Positions 33,628 through 43,694 of a stretch of DNA of 64,000 bases are shown piece after piece. Both the position numbers and the translations under genes were made by a program. The notes beneath the pieces are model-generated. The model saw only the letters and a program-made list of their open reading frames with translations, was not told where the DNA came from and did no database searches. Source of the DNA: Rhodospirillales bacterium (GTDB lineage: Bacteria; Pseudomonadota; Alphaproteobacteria; Rhodospirillales; Defluviicoccaceae); NCBI GenBank assembly GCA_016712375.1, contig JADJRE010000006.1, positions 62,001-126,000 on the forward strand. Reading direction: 5' to 3'. Numbering within the stretch: the stretch's first letter is position 1; each line of letters opens with the position of its first letter.

Positions 33628-34871
33628 CTACTCATACCGCAGCGCCTCCGCCGGCTCGATGCGGGCGGCGCGCCACGATGGATAGATTGTCGCCAGAAAC
33701 GACAGCACCAGCGCCATGCCGGTGACCGTCGCCACCTCTACCGCGTCGACTTGGGCCGGCAGTTTCGACAGGAAGTAGATCTCCGGGGCGAACACGTTGG
33801 TACCGGTGAGCGCCTGTATCCCTGGCGGATCGTCTCGATGTTGTCGCAGAAGGCGAGACCGGCGGCGAAGCCGCACAGCGTGCCGAGGACGCCGACACTG
33901 GCGCCGGAAAGAAAGAAGATCCGGGTAATCGAGCCCTTGGTCGCGCCCATCGTGCGCAGGATGGCGATGTCCCTGCCCTTGTCCTTCACCAGCATGATCA
34001 GGCTGGAGATGATGTTGAAGGCCGCCACCACGATGATCAGCGTCAGGATCAGGAACATGACGTTGCGCTCGACCTGGATCGCGTTAAAGAAGTTCGCGTT
34101 GGCCCGCTGCCAGTCGTGTACCCGTCCGGCACCGGCCAACTCCTTCTGCAAATCCCGGCTGAACGCGGGTGCCTTCTGCGGATCGTCCAGAAAGATTTCC
34201 AGCGCGCTGACCGTGTTTGGCATATTGAAATAGGTCTGCGCTGCGTCGAGCGGCATGAAGATGAAGTTGCTGTCGTACTCGAACATGCCGACGTCGAATA
34301 ACCCGACGATCCGGTAGGCGCGCATCCTGGGCACCGTGCCGAAGGCGGTAATGTTGCCCTTTGGCGAGATCAGGGTGATGTTCTGGCCAACGCCGAGCCC
34401 CATCCGCTCCGCAAGCCGGGCGCCGATCAGCACCGCGTCCTCGCCCTGGAAGTCATCGAGCGTGCCCTCGACGATGTGCGTGGTGATGATCTCGCGCTTG
34501 CGCATGTCCTCGGGACGCAAACCGCGCACCATGGCGCCACGGGCGACGCCGTTGCCGGTCGCCATCACTTGGTTCTCGATCATTGGATCGACCAGCATCA
34601 CCCCAGGCATCCGCGCCACCAGATCGCGCATTGGATCATAATCGGCGAGCCCGCTGACGCCGCCGTAGACGCTGACGTGTCCGTTCAGGCCGAGGATGCG
34701 ACCCAGCAATTCCTGGCGGAACCCGTTCATTACCGACATGACGATGATCAGCGTCGCGACACCAAGGAAGATGCCGAGAAACGAAAAGAGAGCGATAACC
34801 GAGATGAACCCTTCCTTGCGACGCGGACGCAAGTAGCGCATCGCGACGGTCCACTCGAACGCACTGAACAT
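33628..34871 (-). CDS. lolC: LolC/LolE-type lipoprotein-releasing permease (one frameshift)
   Basis: Inner-membrane subunit of the Lol exporter, about 414 residues. There is an N-terminal membrane segment (FISVIALFSFLGIFLGVATLII), a large periplasmic domain, then three C-terminal segments of the FtsX fold (AFNIISSLIMLVKDKGRDIA, ...). The frame shifts near 33828 after NIETIRQ, where one G seems to be missing from a run. The other frame gives TNVFAPEIYFLSKLPAQVD and ends YPSWRAARIEPAEALRYE, the family ending. As in most alphaproteobacteria, a single lolC/E gene accompanies lolD. It lies 13 bases after proS. Confidence 0.93.
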
Positions 34872-34884
34872 GCGTGGAAAATCC

Positions 34885-36197
34885 TCAGCCGCCGAGTTGC
34901 GACAACGCAGCTTCCAGAGGCATCTCGCTTCGCGCCCCCGCTTTCCGCGACTTCAGTTCGACGCTACCGGCAGCAGCGCCACGCGGCCCGACGATCAGAT
35001 GCATCGGGATCCCGATCAGGTCCATGTCGGAAAACTTCACTCCCGGCCGCTCGTTTCGGTCGTCGTACAGAACTTCGATCCCCTGCTGTCGCAGCGTGGT
35101 GTATGCCCGTTCCGAAGCAGTGTCACAAGCGACGTCTCCCGGCTTCAGATTGATCAGGCCGACAGCGAACGGCGCCACACTTTCCGGCCAGACGATACCA
35201 GCCTCGTCGTGCGACGCCTCGATTACGGCGGCTACCAGCCGCGAGACACCGATGCCATAGGAGCCCATCTCCAGCAGCACCGTTTCGCCCTGCGGTCCGC
35301 TGACGGTGGCCCCCATGGCCTTGGAGTATTTGGTGCCGAAGTAGAAGATGTGGCCGACCTCGATCCCCCGCCCGGTCACCACCTCGCCGCCGAGCGGGCC
35401 TCCGCTTCGAGATCGCGCTGTTGGTCGGTGGCCGAATACTTCGCGGTGAAGGCGTCGACGATCGGTTGCAGGTCACCCCGAAAGTCGATGTCGCCCGCCA
35501 CCCAATCCATGCGCTCGAAGTCACGATGATAGGCGATCTCGCTCTCGACGGTGTCGGCAACGATGACGAATTCGTGGCTCAGATCGCCGCCGATGGGCCC
35601 GGTGTCGGCGCGCATCAGGATCGCCTTCAGCCCCATCCTCTGGAACGTCCGCAAGTAACTCAGAAACATCTTGTTGTAGGCATGGATCGCGCCCGCCCGA
35701 TCGAGATCGAACGAATAGGCATCCTTCATCAGGAACTCGCGCCCGCGCATCACCCCGAAGCGCGGGCGGATCTCGTCGCGAAATTTCCACTGAATATGGT
35801 AGAGCAGCTTCGGCAGCTGCTTGTAGCTCTTGATGGTGCCCCGGACGATCTCTGTGATCAGCTCTTCGTTGGTTGGGCCGTAGAGCATTTCCCGATCGTG
35901 CCGGTCGCGAATGCGCAGCATCTCGGGGCCATAAGCCTCGTAGCGGCCGCTCTCCCGCCATAGCTCGGCCGACTGAATGGTCGGCATTAGCATCTCATGA
36001 CAGCCGGCGGCGTCCTGCTCCTCTCGCACTATCCGCTCGATGTTCCGCAGCACGCGCAATCCCAACGGCAACCAGGTGTAAATGCCGGCGCTCGACTGCC
36101 GGATCATTCCGGCGCGCAGCATCAGGCGATGCGACACCACTTGCGCTTCCGCCGGATTTTCTCGCAGCGTCGGCAGGTAGAATTCTGATAATCGCAT
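34885..36197 (-). CDS. proS: Prolyl-tRNA synthetase, short form (one frameshift)
   Basis: Class II aminoacyl-tRNA synthetase, about 437 residues from the ATG at 36197 (MRLSEFYLPTLRENP). Motif 1/2 regions appear in GIYTWLPLGLRVLRNIERIVREE, GPTNEELIT and IQWKFRDEIRPRFGVMRGREF. The frame shifts near 35390. The next frame supplies IEVGHIFYFGTKYSKAMGA, motif 3 MGSYGIGVSRL and the anticodon-binding domain. The editing insertion found in long ProRS is absent, which is normal for alphaproteobacteria. Essential, so the shift is probably an error. Confidence 0.95.
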
Positions 36198-36679
36198 GCG
36201 CCCCCGGTCCCTTTCTGCGAGCTGCTTGTTGTCAACGACGCGGCGCGGACTGTAGGCGATGCCCCTGACGACATCAACGTCCGCTCCCACCGCAGCGGTG
36301 TGAAACAGGTGACAGCTATCGCAGCGCCCGGCGTCGCGCGCGCTGCAGACCGGCGCTTTTTCCCCTTGCTTTAGGGTAAATCAACAAAAAAGTGGTGACG
36401 TTTATCGGCCGGTCCTGTAGCTTGCCGAAATAGTGATCATGCTAAATCAGACGGCCCGGGTTGCGAGGAAACAAACCGAGGAAATCAATCGAAGTTAACC
36501 CTACCGAGGAAGAGGCAAAGCGCAGCCTGAGCAAAGCGGTTCCGGGCATAATGTCCCGGCTTAGCACGCCGCACAAGTGCTGACGCAGATTAGGTCGACG
36601 GTCGCAATTGCGGCCGTTTTCGTTTTCTAACAAGCGTTATTTGAAACGCCACCTTCCAGGCTGCGTCTTCTCGCACATC
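36198..36679. other. Intergenic region between the DUF1467 gene and proS
   Basis: 482 bases without a convincing gene, locally richer in A/T (for example 36360-36400) than the surroundings. Both flanking genes are on the minus strand, so this probably holds the proS promoter and 5' leader. An imperfect hairpin (CCGGG/CCCGG) lies at about 36542-36559. A 63-residue open frame on the minus strand lacks protein character. No tRNA, T-box or other RNA that I can recognise. Confidence 0.5.
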
Positions 36680-36931
36680 TCAGGGCTGCGTGAAGCTGAT
36701 CACGCCCGATTCAATGATTGCGAACACGATCAGCCAAAGAACGGCGGCGACCAGAGTGGTCACCGCCGCCTTCAACACTATACGCGGACGACGCGGCGCG
36801 CTCGGCGCATGCCCTCGGTTGATATCTTCGGCGGCAACGGTCTGAACGCCCCAGGGAAGCACCAGGAAGATCACCAACCACCAGATGATCACGTATACGG
36901 CGATGCCGCTGATCCATCCCATCGACGGCAA
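36680..36931 (-). CDS. DUF1467 family membrane protein
   Basis: 83 residues with two membrane segments: ISGIAVYVIIWWLVIFLVLPWG and a second (AAVTTLVAAVLWLIVFAIIE). The motif WWLVIFLVLPWGV, a charged loop and a second helix are characteristic of DUF1467, a small alphaproteobacterial family usually found between mce and proS, as here. Function unknown. An alternative start is the ATG at 36922. Confidence 0.85.
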   Translation of the reverse strand: MPSMGWISGIAVYVIIWWLVIFLVLPWGVQTVAAEDINRGHAPSAPRRPRIVLKAAVTTLVAAVLWLIVFAIIESGVISFTQP

Positions 36932-36957
36932 TCCCAGCGGGAGGTCTGCCTTGAAGG

Positions 36958-37380
36958 TTATGCAGCCTGCGAGGGCTTCGCCTGCTCCAACTCAACCAGC
37001 GTACCGTAAAAATCCTTCGGGTGCAGAAACAGCACCGGATTGCCGTGCGCGCCAATTTTGGGGTTGCCATCCCCCAGTACACGAGCGCCGGTGGCCTTCA
37101 ACTGTTCACGTGCGGCAATGATATCATCCACTTCGTAGCAGATGTGGTGAATGCCACCGTCCGGATTCTTATCGAGAAAGCCCTTTATCGGCGATTTCTC
37201 GCCCAGCGGATACAGCAACTCGACCTTGGTGTTCGGCAACTCGACGAACACCACGGTAACGCCGTGATCCGGCTCCGGCTGCGGTGCGGACACTTTAGCC
37301 CCCAGAACATCCCGGTACTTTCTGGTCGCCGCTTCCAAATCTGGAACGGCGATGGCGACGTGATTAAAGCGACCGATCAT
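36958..37380 (-). CDS. mce: Methylmalonyl-CoA epimerase
   Basis: VOC-superfamily metalloenzyme, 140 residues, interconverting (2S)- and (2R)-methylmalonyl-CoA in propionyl-CoA assimilation. It opens MIGRFNHVAIAVPDLEAA with the first metal His. Others lie in GGIHHICYEVDDI, and the final Glu ligand lies in GTLVELEQ. It sits between rnj and the DUF1467 gene, the common alphaproteobacterial location. The frame is intact. Confidence 0.94.
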   Translation of the reverse strand: MIGRFNHVAIAVPDLEAATRKYRDVLGAKVSAPQPEPDHGVTVVFVELPNTKVELLYPLGEKSPIKGFLDKNPDGGIHHICYEVDDIIAAREQLKATGARVLGDGNPKIGAHGNPVLFLHPKDFYGTLVELEQAKPSQAA

Positions 37381-37403
37381 TTGTCTCCCTCCTCTGCACT
37401 GTT

Positions 37404-39068
37404 TTAGACGCGAACCACATGCGCTTGCGTTAGCGGCCGCTTATCAATGACTTGCCGCGCCGCGCGGCGGACGGCGAGCCGAGCTGTCTCGGCGACGACT
37501 TGATCGTCATCGTAACGATCGGCTGGCAACTCCTCTACCGAGCGGCAAACCGCGTCCCGCATCTCCTGCACGATCTGATCTTCGCCCTGTTCGACGATAC
37601 CGACACAGGACATTATTACCTGCTGAACAGCGACGCGTGACCGTTCCAGCACGACAGTGACGGCCACGGACCCGTTGTATATGGCCTTGATGCGGCCCCG
37701 CACAAGTTCGCCATCCGTCGGCACCGGGCGATTTCCCTCCAGCGACAAGCGGCCGGTCGGGATGTGATCAACGACGCATGCCGGGCCCGGCCCGAGGCGG
37801 ACAAATGTGCCATTCTCGGCAACGATTGTCTCTGGCACGGCCAGCTCGCGGGCCAGCTTTGCGTGCTCCACCATATGCCGAAGTTCACCGTGCACCGGCA
37901 CCGCCAGCTTCGGGCGGACGAGCGCGTACATACGTCGCAGGTCGCCGCGCGACGGGTGCCCGGAGACGTGGATTACCTCCTGTCGGTGAGTGACCACTTC
38001 GACGCCGAGCCGCAACAACGCGTTCTGCAACCGCCCAACCGCCGGTTCGTTGCCGGGAATGACCCGCGATGAGAAGATTACCGTGTCGCCGCGATCCAGG
38101 GTCACGTGCGGGTGGTCGCCCTGAACGATGCGCGCCAACGCCGCGCGAGGCTCACCCTGGCCGCCGGTGCAGATGACCAGAGTTTGCTCAGGGGGTAGCC
38201 GAACGGCAAGGTTATCCTCCAGGAACGGCGGCAGGTCTCCCAGATAGCCGCATTCGCGTGCCGCCGCGTAGGTGCGCTTGAGTGAGTTGCCCGCCATCAC
38301 AACCGCGCGGCCCGCTGTCACGAGCAGCGCCGGCAATGGCAAGGCGAGCCACGTTCGAGGCGAAACAGGTTACGACCACTCGCTGCCGACACGCGGCGAC
38401 TAACCGTTGCAGGGCCGGTCGCACCGACGATTCCGAGCCCGTCGTCCCCGGCTCGAAGACATTGGTGGAATCGCAGATCAGGGCGCTGACGCCCTCGTCG
38501 CCCAAAGCCTGCAGCGCCGCCTCGTCCGACACCGGCCCGACGACCGGGGTTGGATCGAGCTTCCAGTCGCCGGTGTGCAAGACGGTTCCGGCCGGCGTGC
38601 GCAGGACGACGGCATGCGCCTCCGGAATGGAATGGGTCATGCCGATCATTTGTATCGAGAAAGGCCCGATATCGAGGCGGCCGTCTGCTGGAAACGGCAT
38701 CGGTCGGAGCCGTCCCGCCGCGCCGCCCTCGCCAACTTTCCGGCGCAACATCGCTCGGGCGAATGGGGATGCGAAGACCGGGCAGCGCAGCATTGGCCAG
38801 AGGTAAGGGATGGCCCCGAGGTGGTCCTCGTGCGCATGCGTCACCACCAGGCCCAGCAGGTGCTCGCGCCGCTCAACAATGAATGCCGGATCGGGCATCA
38901 GCACATCAGCACGGGAATCGCGTTGCCGTTGAAACCGATGCCGCAGTCAACCATCAGCCAGCGATGCTGTCCGGGAGGACCCCAGCCGTAAAGGCTGAGG
39001 TTCATTCCTATCTCGCCGGCGCCACCCAGTGGCAGAAAAACCAGCTCATCGTCGCCGGCCAAGGTCAT
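37404..39068 (-). CDS. rnj: Ribonuclease J (two frameshifts)
   Basis: Metallo-beta-lactamase/beta-CASP nuclease for RNA processing and decay. The ATG at 39068 reads DDELVFLPLGGAGEIGMN...WLMVDCGIGF. The frame changes near 38910, then LVVTHAHEDHLGAIP (metal motif HxHxDH), MTHSIPEAHAV, LHTGDWKLDPTP, ICDSTNV. A second change near 38315, probably one extra G, is followed by VVMAGNSLKRT, CTGGQGEPRAAL, VHVSGHPSRGD-type sequence, VPVHGELRHMVEHA. Combined length of about 553 residues is normal. It follows coaX by 24 bases. Confidence 0.93.
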
Positions 39069-39092
39069 CGGAGCGGCGTCATCGTATCGAGG

Positions 39093-39868
39093 TCATGCGT
39101 TCACATTGCGCCTGTACACTGCATACAGGCCCTTCAGCGTCAGGTGCGGATCCGCCCGTTCCAGCACGGCGCAGCATTCGGTGAACAACGGCGCCAATCC
39201 GCCGGTGGCGATCACCCCCAACGGTTCACCGATCTCCCGGCGGATGCGCTCGATAATACCCTCGATCAGGCCGACATAGCCCCAGAAGATGCCGGAGCGC
39301 ATGGCCTGGGCGGTCGTCTTGCCCACAACCCGCTCCGGTCTGCCGATTGCCACCCGCGGCAATTGCGCCGCGACGCGACGCAGCCCTTCCAGCGACATGT
39401 TGACACCGGGAGCGATAGCACCGCCCATGTAGCTGCCTTCTGCGTCGATCACGTCGAACGTGGTAGCGGTTCCAAAGTCGACGACGATCTTCGATCCGCC
39501 GTATTCCTCAAAAGCGCCCAGCGCGTTAACCAGTCGGTCGGCGCCTACCTCCTCGGGACGGTCGATCAGCACACGAATCCCGATGTCCACATCCGGCGCG
39601 CCGACGATCAAGGGATTGCACTCGAAATAGCGGCGAAACATCCGGCGGAGCCGAACAATGCCGCGGGTACCACCGAAGCAATCACTCCCTGATGGATGGC
39701 ACGCCGGTCGATATTCTCCAGCGCCAGCAACTGTGCCAGCCAGACCCCGTGCTCGTCGGCCGTTCGGTCGGCGTCGGTCGTTGATCGCCACTCACTTCTC
39801 ATCCGGCCGACATCGTCGAAGACCGCGAACACGGTATTGGTGTTGCCCACATCGACCGCAAGCAGCAT
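39093..39868 (-). CDS. coaX: Type III pantothenate kinase (one frameshift)
   Basis: First step of coenzyme A synthesis; K+-dependent, ASKHA fold, about 258 residues. The ATG at 39868 gives MLLAVDVGNTNTVFAVFDD (phosphate-binding motif). The frame shifts near 39645 after SVVPAALFG. The other frame continues MFRRYFECNPLIVGA, GADRLVNALGAFEEYG, IVVDFGTATTFDVID, GGAIAPGVNMSLEGL and VIATGGLAPLF. Standard position between birA and rnj. Confidence 0.94.
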
Positions 39869-39885
39869 GGCTGATCGTCCTAGCT

Positions 39886-40650
39886 TCAGGTGGTGGCCGG
39901 AAACACGTCCCCGGCAAGGATGACTCGCCGGCGATCGCCCTGTTGCAGCAGCATCGCGCCGTTCGTATCCAGGCCCACAAAGACGCCTGCCACCGACCCG
40001 ACGTCGAGGCGCACTTCGACAGGCTGGTGCAGTTTCTCCGCGCGACCCAGCCAAGCTGCCCGAATGGGATCAAAGCCCTGACGCCGCCAGGTCTCGTACC
40101 ACGTGAGGAAGACCGGGCAGAATCGTTGCAGCAAAGAAGCTGCCGTCTCCCCCCCGGCGCCTTCGGCGTGAAGCGACGTAGCTTCGTACATGACCGTTTC
40201 CGGCGGCGGATGGGAAACAATGTTGACGCCGATACCGACAACCAGACTGTCGACCAATCCATCCGCGTTTGCTTGCGACTCCAGCAAGATGCCGGAGACC
40301 TTCTTGCCGTCAACGAGCACATCGTTCGGCCACTTGCAGCCGACCCGGCTCGTCGCCGGCAACACCGCGGCGACGACGTCGGCCAACGCTATCGCCGTCG
40401 CAAAGGTCAGCTGCATCGCGTTGGCCACCGGCGCTGCCGGGCGCAGCAGTATCGAAAAGTACAGATTACCGCTGGGCGAAATCCACGTACGCCCGAGCCG
40501 CCCATGTCCCTCGGTCTGCTCGTCCGCCCAAACCAGCGTGCCCTCCTCGGCAGCTAGCGCGGCGAGGCGCTTGGCTTCGTCGCTCGTCGAGCCCACTCTC
40601 GGCAGGCGAATGGGGCGAAAGAAGTGCGGAAGCGGCACTGCCGCATCCAT
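39886..40650 (-). CDS. birA: Biotin-[acetyl-CoA-carboxylase] ligase
   Basis: Attaches biotin to carboxylase carrier proteins; 254 residues from the ATG at 40650. It lacks the N-terminal DNA-binding repressor domain of E. coli BirA, so it is a class I ligase. Motifs: VGSTSDEAKRLA, the adenylate/biotin loop EQTEGHGRLGRTWISPSGNLYFS, and CKWPNDVLVDGKKVSGILLE with the catalytic Lys. C-terminal SH3-like domain. It starts 4 bases after the nuoN stop, so it is co-transcribed with complex I. Confidence 0.94.
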   Translation of the reverse strand: MDAAVPLPHFFRPIRLPRVGSTSDEAKRLAALAAEEGTLVWADEQTEGHGRLGRTWISPSGNLYFSILLRPAAPVANAMQLTFATAIALADVVAAVLPATSRVGCKWPNDVLVDGKKVSGILLESQANADGLVDSLVVGIGVNIVSHPPPETVMYEATSLHAEGAGGETAASLLQRFCPVFLTWYETWRRQGFDPIRAAWLGRAEKLHQPVEVRLDVGSVAGVFVGLDTNGAMLLQQGDRRRVILAGDVFPATT

Positions 40651-40654
40651 GCCC

Positions 40655-42141
40655 CTAGCTTCCGGAGAGCAATGACGCGGCCGCGACACCGGCGCCGGAC
40701 AGGATTGGTTCAGGGTAGAGGAAGAAAAACAGAATGATGACCGCCGTGGCAAGCATCACTAAGCGCAGTTCTGGCCCGTAATTTCGGTCGAGCGGCTCAG
40801 TTGCCGGATCGAAATACATCACTTTGACGATGCGCAAATAGTAGAAAGCGCCTACGACGCTGGACAGAACGCCGATCACCGCCAGCGTGTACATCTCTGC
40901 CTGAACCGCCGCGACAAAGATGTAGAGCTTGCTGAAGAAGCCGGCGAGCGGTGGAATGCCGGCCATCGAGAACATAAAGATTGCCAGCGCCAACGCCATC
41001 ATCGGGTTGCTGCGCGATGCCCCGGCGAGATCGGCGATCTCCTCGACCATCTCTTCCCGCCGACGCATGCACAAGATGCAGGTGAAGACACCGAGATTCA
41101 TGATCAGGTAGATGGCCATGTAGATCAGGACACTGCGAATACCTTCCTCGCCACCGACCGCCAGCCCGATCAGCGCGTATCCCACATGGCCTATTGAACT
41201 ATAGGCCATCAGCCGCTTGATATTGGTCTGACCAATAGCGGCGAAAGCGCCCAGCAGCATCGACGCGATCGACAGGAACACGATGATCTGGCGCCACTGC
41301 GCCAACATGTCGCCAAACGGCTCGATCACCACCCGCAGCAGCAGGGCGATCGCCGCCACCTTTGGCGCCAGTGAGAAGAACGCCGTCACTGGCGTTGGAG
41401 CACCCTCATAAACATCCGGCGTCCACATGTGGAACGGCACCGCCGAGACCTTGAAGGCGAGACCGGCGATGACGAAGACGAGCCCGATGATCAGCCCGAC
41501 CGGTGGCGTGGCGCCTTGTAGTGCGCCCACGACGTCGCCAATCGCCGAAAAGCTCGTCGTCCCGGCATAGCCGTAGATCAGCGAGGCGCCGTACAACAGC
41601 ATCCCGGATGCCAACGCACCCAACACAAAGTACTTCAGGCCGGCTTCCACCGACCGAACGTCATCGCGGTGAAACGATGCGACGACGTACAATGCCAGGC
41701 TCTGCATCTCCAGCCCGACATAGAGGGCGATGAAGTCGTTGGCCGAGATCATCAGCATCATGCCGGTTGTCGCCAGCATGACCAGGACAACATACTCGAA
41801 GCGAGCGATGCCGCGAATTTCCAAATATTCCTGGGCGATCAGCAAGCTGAGCGCCGAGGCTCCGAGCACCAGGATTTTGAAGAAGATCGCATAGTCATCG
41901 ACGATGAACATACCGCCGAAAGACACCACCGCACCGCGCGCCGAGATGGTGACGACCAGCAGCAAGGTCAGCACCAGCGCGACCACACCGAGGCGGATCA
42001 TCAGGCGGTTCACGCCAACTGCAGCCGCGCCTCACCAGTTTCCTTCTGGAAGACGCCGAGCATCAGCAGTGCCATTGCCGCCAGCGCCAGGAATATCTCG
42101 GGGAGCGCCGGCACGATGTTTGGAACTTCGGCAAGCGGCAT
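40655..42141 (-). CDS. nuoN: NADH-quinone oxidoreductase subunit N (one frameshift)
   Basis: Antiporter-like proton-pumping membrane subunit of complex I, about 495 residues. The true start is the ATG at 42141 (MPLAEVPNIVPALPEIFLAL); this first ~45 residues are in a different frame from the rest, joined near 42015. Downstream: AQEYLEIRGIARFEYVVLVML, GLEMQSLALYV with the conserved Glu, GLKYFVLGALASGMLLYG with the key Lys, VPFHMWTPDVYEGAPTPVTA and FKVSAVPFH. The last gene of the nuo cluster. Confidence 0.95.
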
Positions 42142-42169
42142 GGGAGCGTTGGTCTCCTGCTAGATCGAC

Positions 42170-43684
42170 TTAGCGGACGGCGAGTGCGGATGCATCCAGA
42201 GCAGCCCGCGCTACGTCGAGTCGCTCGACGATGTTCTGCACCGAAACGTGCATAACGCCGAGAAGTGGATCGGGATAAACACCCATCCACAACACGACGA
42301 CGATCAGCGGCGCAAACACGAGCAACTCACGCGGACTCAGATCTTTCATCCTCTTCAGCGAATCCTTCACCAGCGCACCCAGGATGACGCGACGGTAAAG
42401 ATAGAGCATATAGGCCGCCCCGAGGATGACGCCGGTGGCCGTGAATGTCGCCACCCAAGCGTCGTGCTGGAAAGCGCCGAGCAGAACCAGGAATTCGCCG
42501 ACGAAGCCGCTTGTCCCCGGCAGGCCGACGGAGCCGAGCATAAACAGCATGAAGACCAACGCATAGACCGGCATGCGGTGAACGAGCCCACCGTAACTCG
42601 CAATATCGCGCGAATGGGTGCGGTCGTAGACGACGCCAACCACCAGGAATAATGCAGCCGAGACGACCCCGTGGCTGAGCATCTGGAAAATTGCTCCCTC
42701 CACGCCCGGAACCGTCATGCTGAACGCTCCTACCGTGACGAAGGCCATGTGCGCGACAGACGAATACGCGATGAGCTTCTTCATGTCCTCCTGCGCCAGC
42801 GCCACCAGCGAGGGATAGACCACGGCAATGATACTCAGCGCGAACACCAAGGGCGCGAAGGTGATCGAAGCTTCGGGAAACATCGGCAACGAGAAGCGCA
42901 GGAAGCCATAGCCGCCAAACTTCAGCAGCACGCCCGCGAGGATCACCGAACCGGCAGTTGGTGCTTCCACGTGAGCGTCCGGCAACCAGGTATGCACCGG
43001 CCACATCGGCAGCTTGACGGCGAAGGCGGCAAAGCAAGCCAGCCACAGCCACTGCTGCAAACCGGTTGGCAGGTCATACACCAGCAGCGATGGGATATCG
43101 GTCGTACCGGCGTGGAGATAGAGAGTGAGCAACGCCAGCAGCATCAAAACTGAACCGGCGAGCGTATATAGGAAGAACTTGAAAGCCGAATAAACACGCC
43201 GCGGGCCGCCCCACACGCCGATGATCAGGAACATCGGAATCAGCACGCCCTCGAAGAACAGATAGAACAGAATGATGTCGAGCGCACAAAAAGTGCCGAC
43301 CAGCATCGTTTCCATCAGCAGGAAGGCGATCATGTACTCCTTCACCCGGATGGTGATGCTGGTCCAGCTGGCGAGGATGCAGATCGGAATGAGCAGGGTC
43401 GACAACAGCACGAAGGGCATGGAGATGCCATCGACGCCCATGTGATAGGCAATGTTGAAGGCGGGCATCCACAGCGCCCGCTCCTCGAACTGGAAGTCGG
43501 CAGTCGAGGGATCGAAGTTGAACCAGATGCCGAGCGACAGAAGGAAGGTGGCGCCTGAGGTCAGCAGCGCAACGTTGCGAGCGTTTCGCGCGACGATGTC
43601 CGGTGCCCCGCGGATCACCAGGATGAACGCGGCACCCAGCAGCGGAAGAAAGGTGACCAGCGATAAAAATGGCAGATTGCCCAT
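42170..43684 (-). CDS. nuoM: NADH-quinone oxidoreductase subunit M
   Basis: Proton-pumping subunit of complex I, 504 residues with about 14 membrane segments. Diagnostic motifs are ILFYLFFEGVLIPMFLIIGVWG (conserved Glu), FAVKLPMWPVHTWLPDAHVEAPTAGS (conserved Lys), and KKLIAYSSVAHMAFVTVG. The frame is intact. It starts 10 bases after the nuoL stop and ends 28 bases before nuoN. Confidence 0.97.
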   Translation of the reverse strand: MGNLPFLSLVTFLPLLGAAFILVIRGAPDIVARNARNVALLTSGATFLLSLGIWFNFDPSTADFQFEERALWMPAFNIAYHMGVDGISMPFVLLSTLLIPICILASWTSITIRVKEYMIAFLLMETMLVGTFCALDIILFYLFFEGVLIPMFLIIGVWGGPRRVYSAFKFFLYTLAGSVLMLLALLTLYLHAGTTDIPSLLVYDLPTGLQQWLWLACFAAFAVKLPMWPVHTWLPDAHVEAPTAGSVILAGVLLKFGGYGFLRFSLPMFPEASITFAPLVFALSIIAVVYPSLVALAQEDMKKLIAYSSVAHMAFVTVGAFSMTVPGVEGAIFQMLSHGVVSAALFLVVGVVYDRTHSRDIASYGGLVHRMPVYALVFMLFMLGSVGLPGTSGFVGEFLVLLGAFQHDAWVATFTATGVILGAAYMLYLYRRVILGALVKDSLKRMKDLSPRELLVFAPLIVVVLWMGVYPDPLLGVMHVSVQNIVERLDVARAALDASALAVR

Positions 43685-43694
43685 GGACGGTGCC

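Noticed and set aside
36442..36633. 63-residue open frame between proS and the DUF1467 gene
   Set aside because: No ribosome site or recognisable protein features; likely chance in the long intergenic gap.
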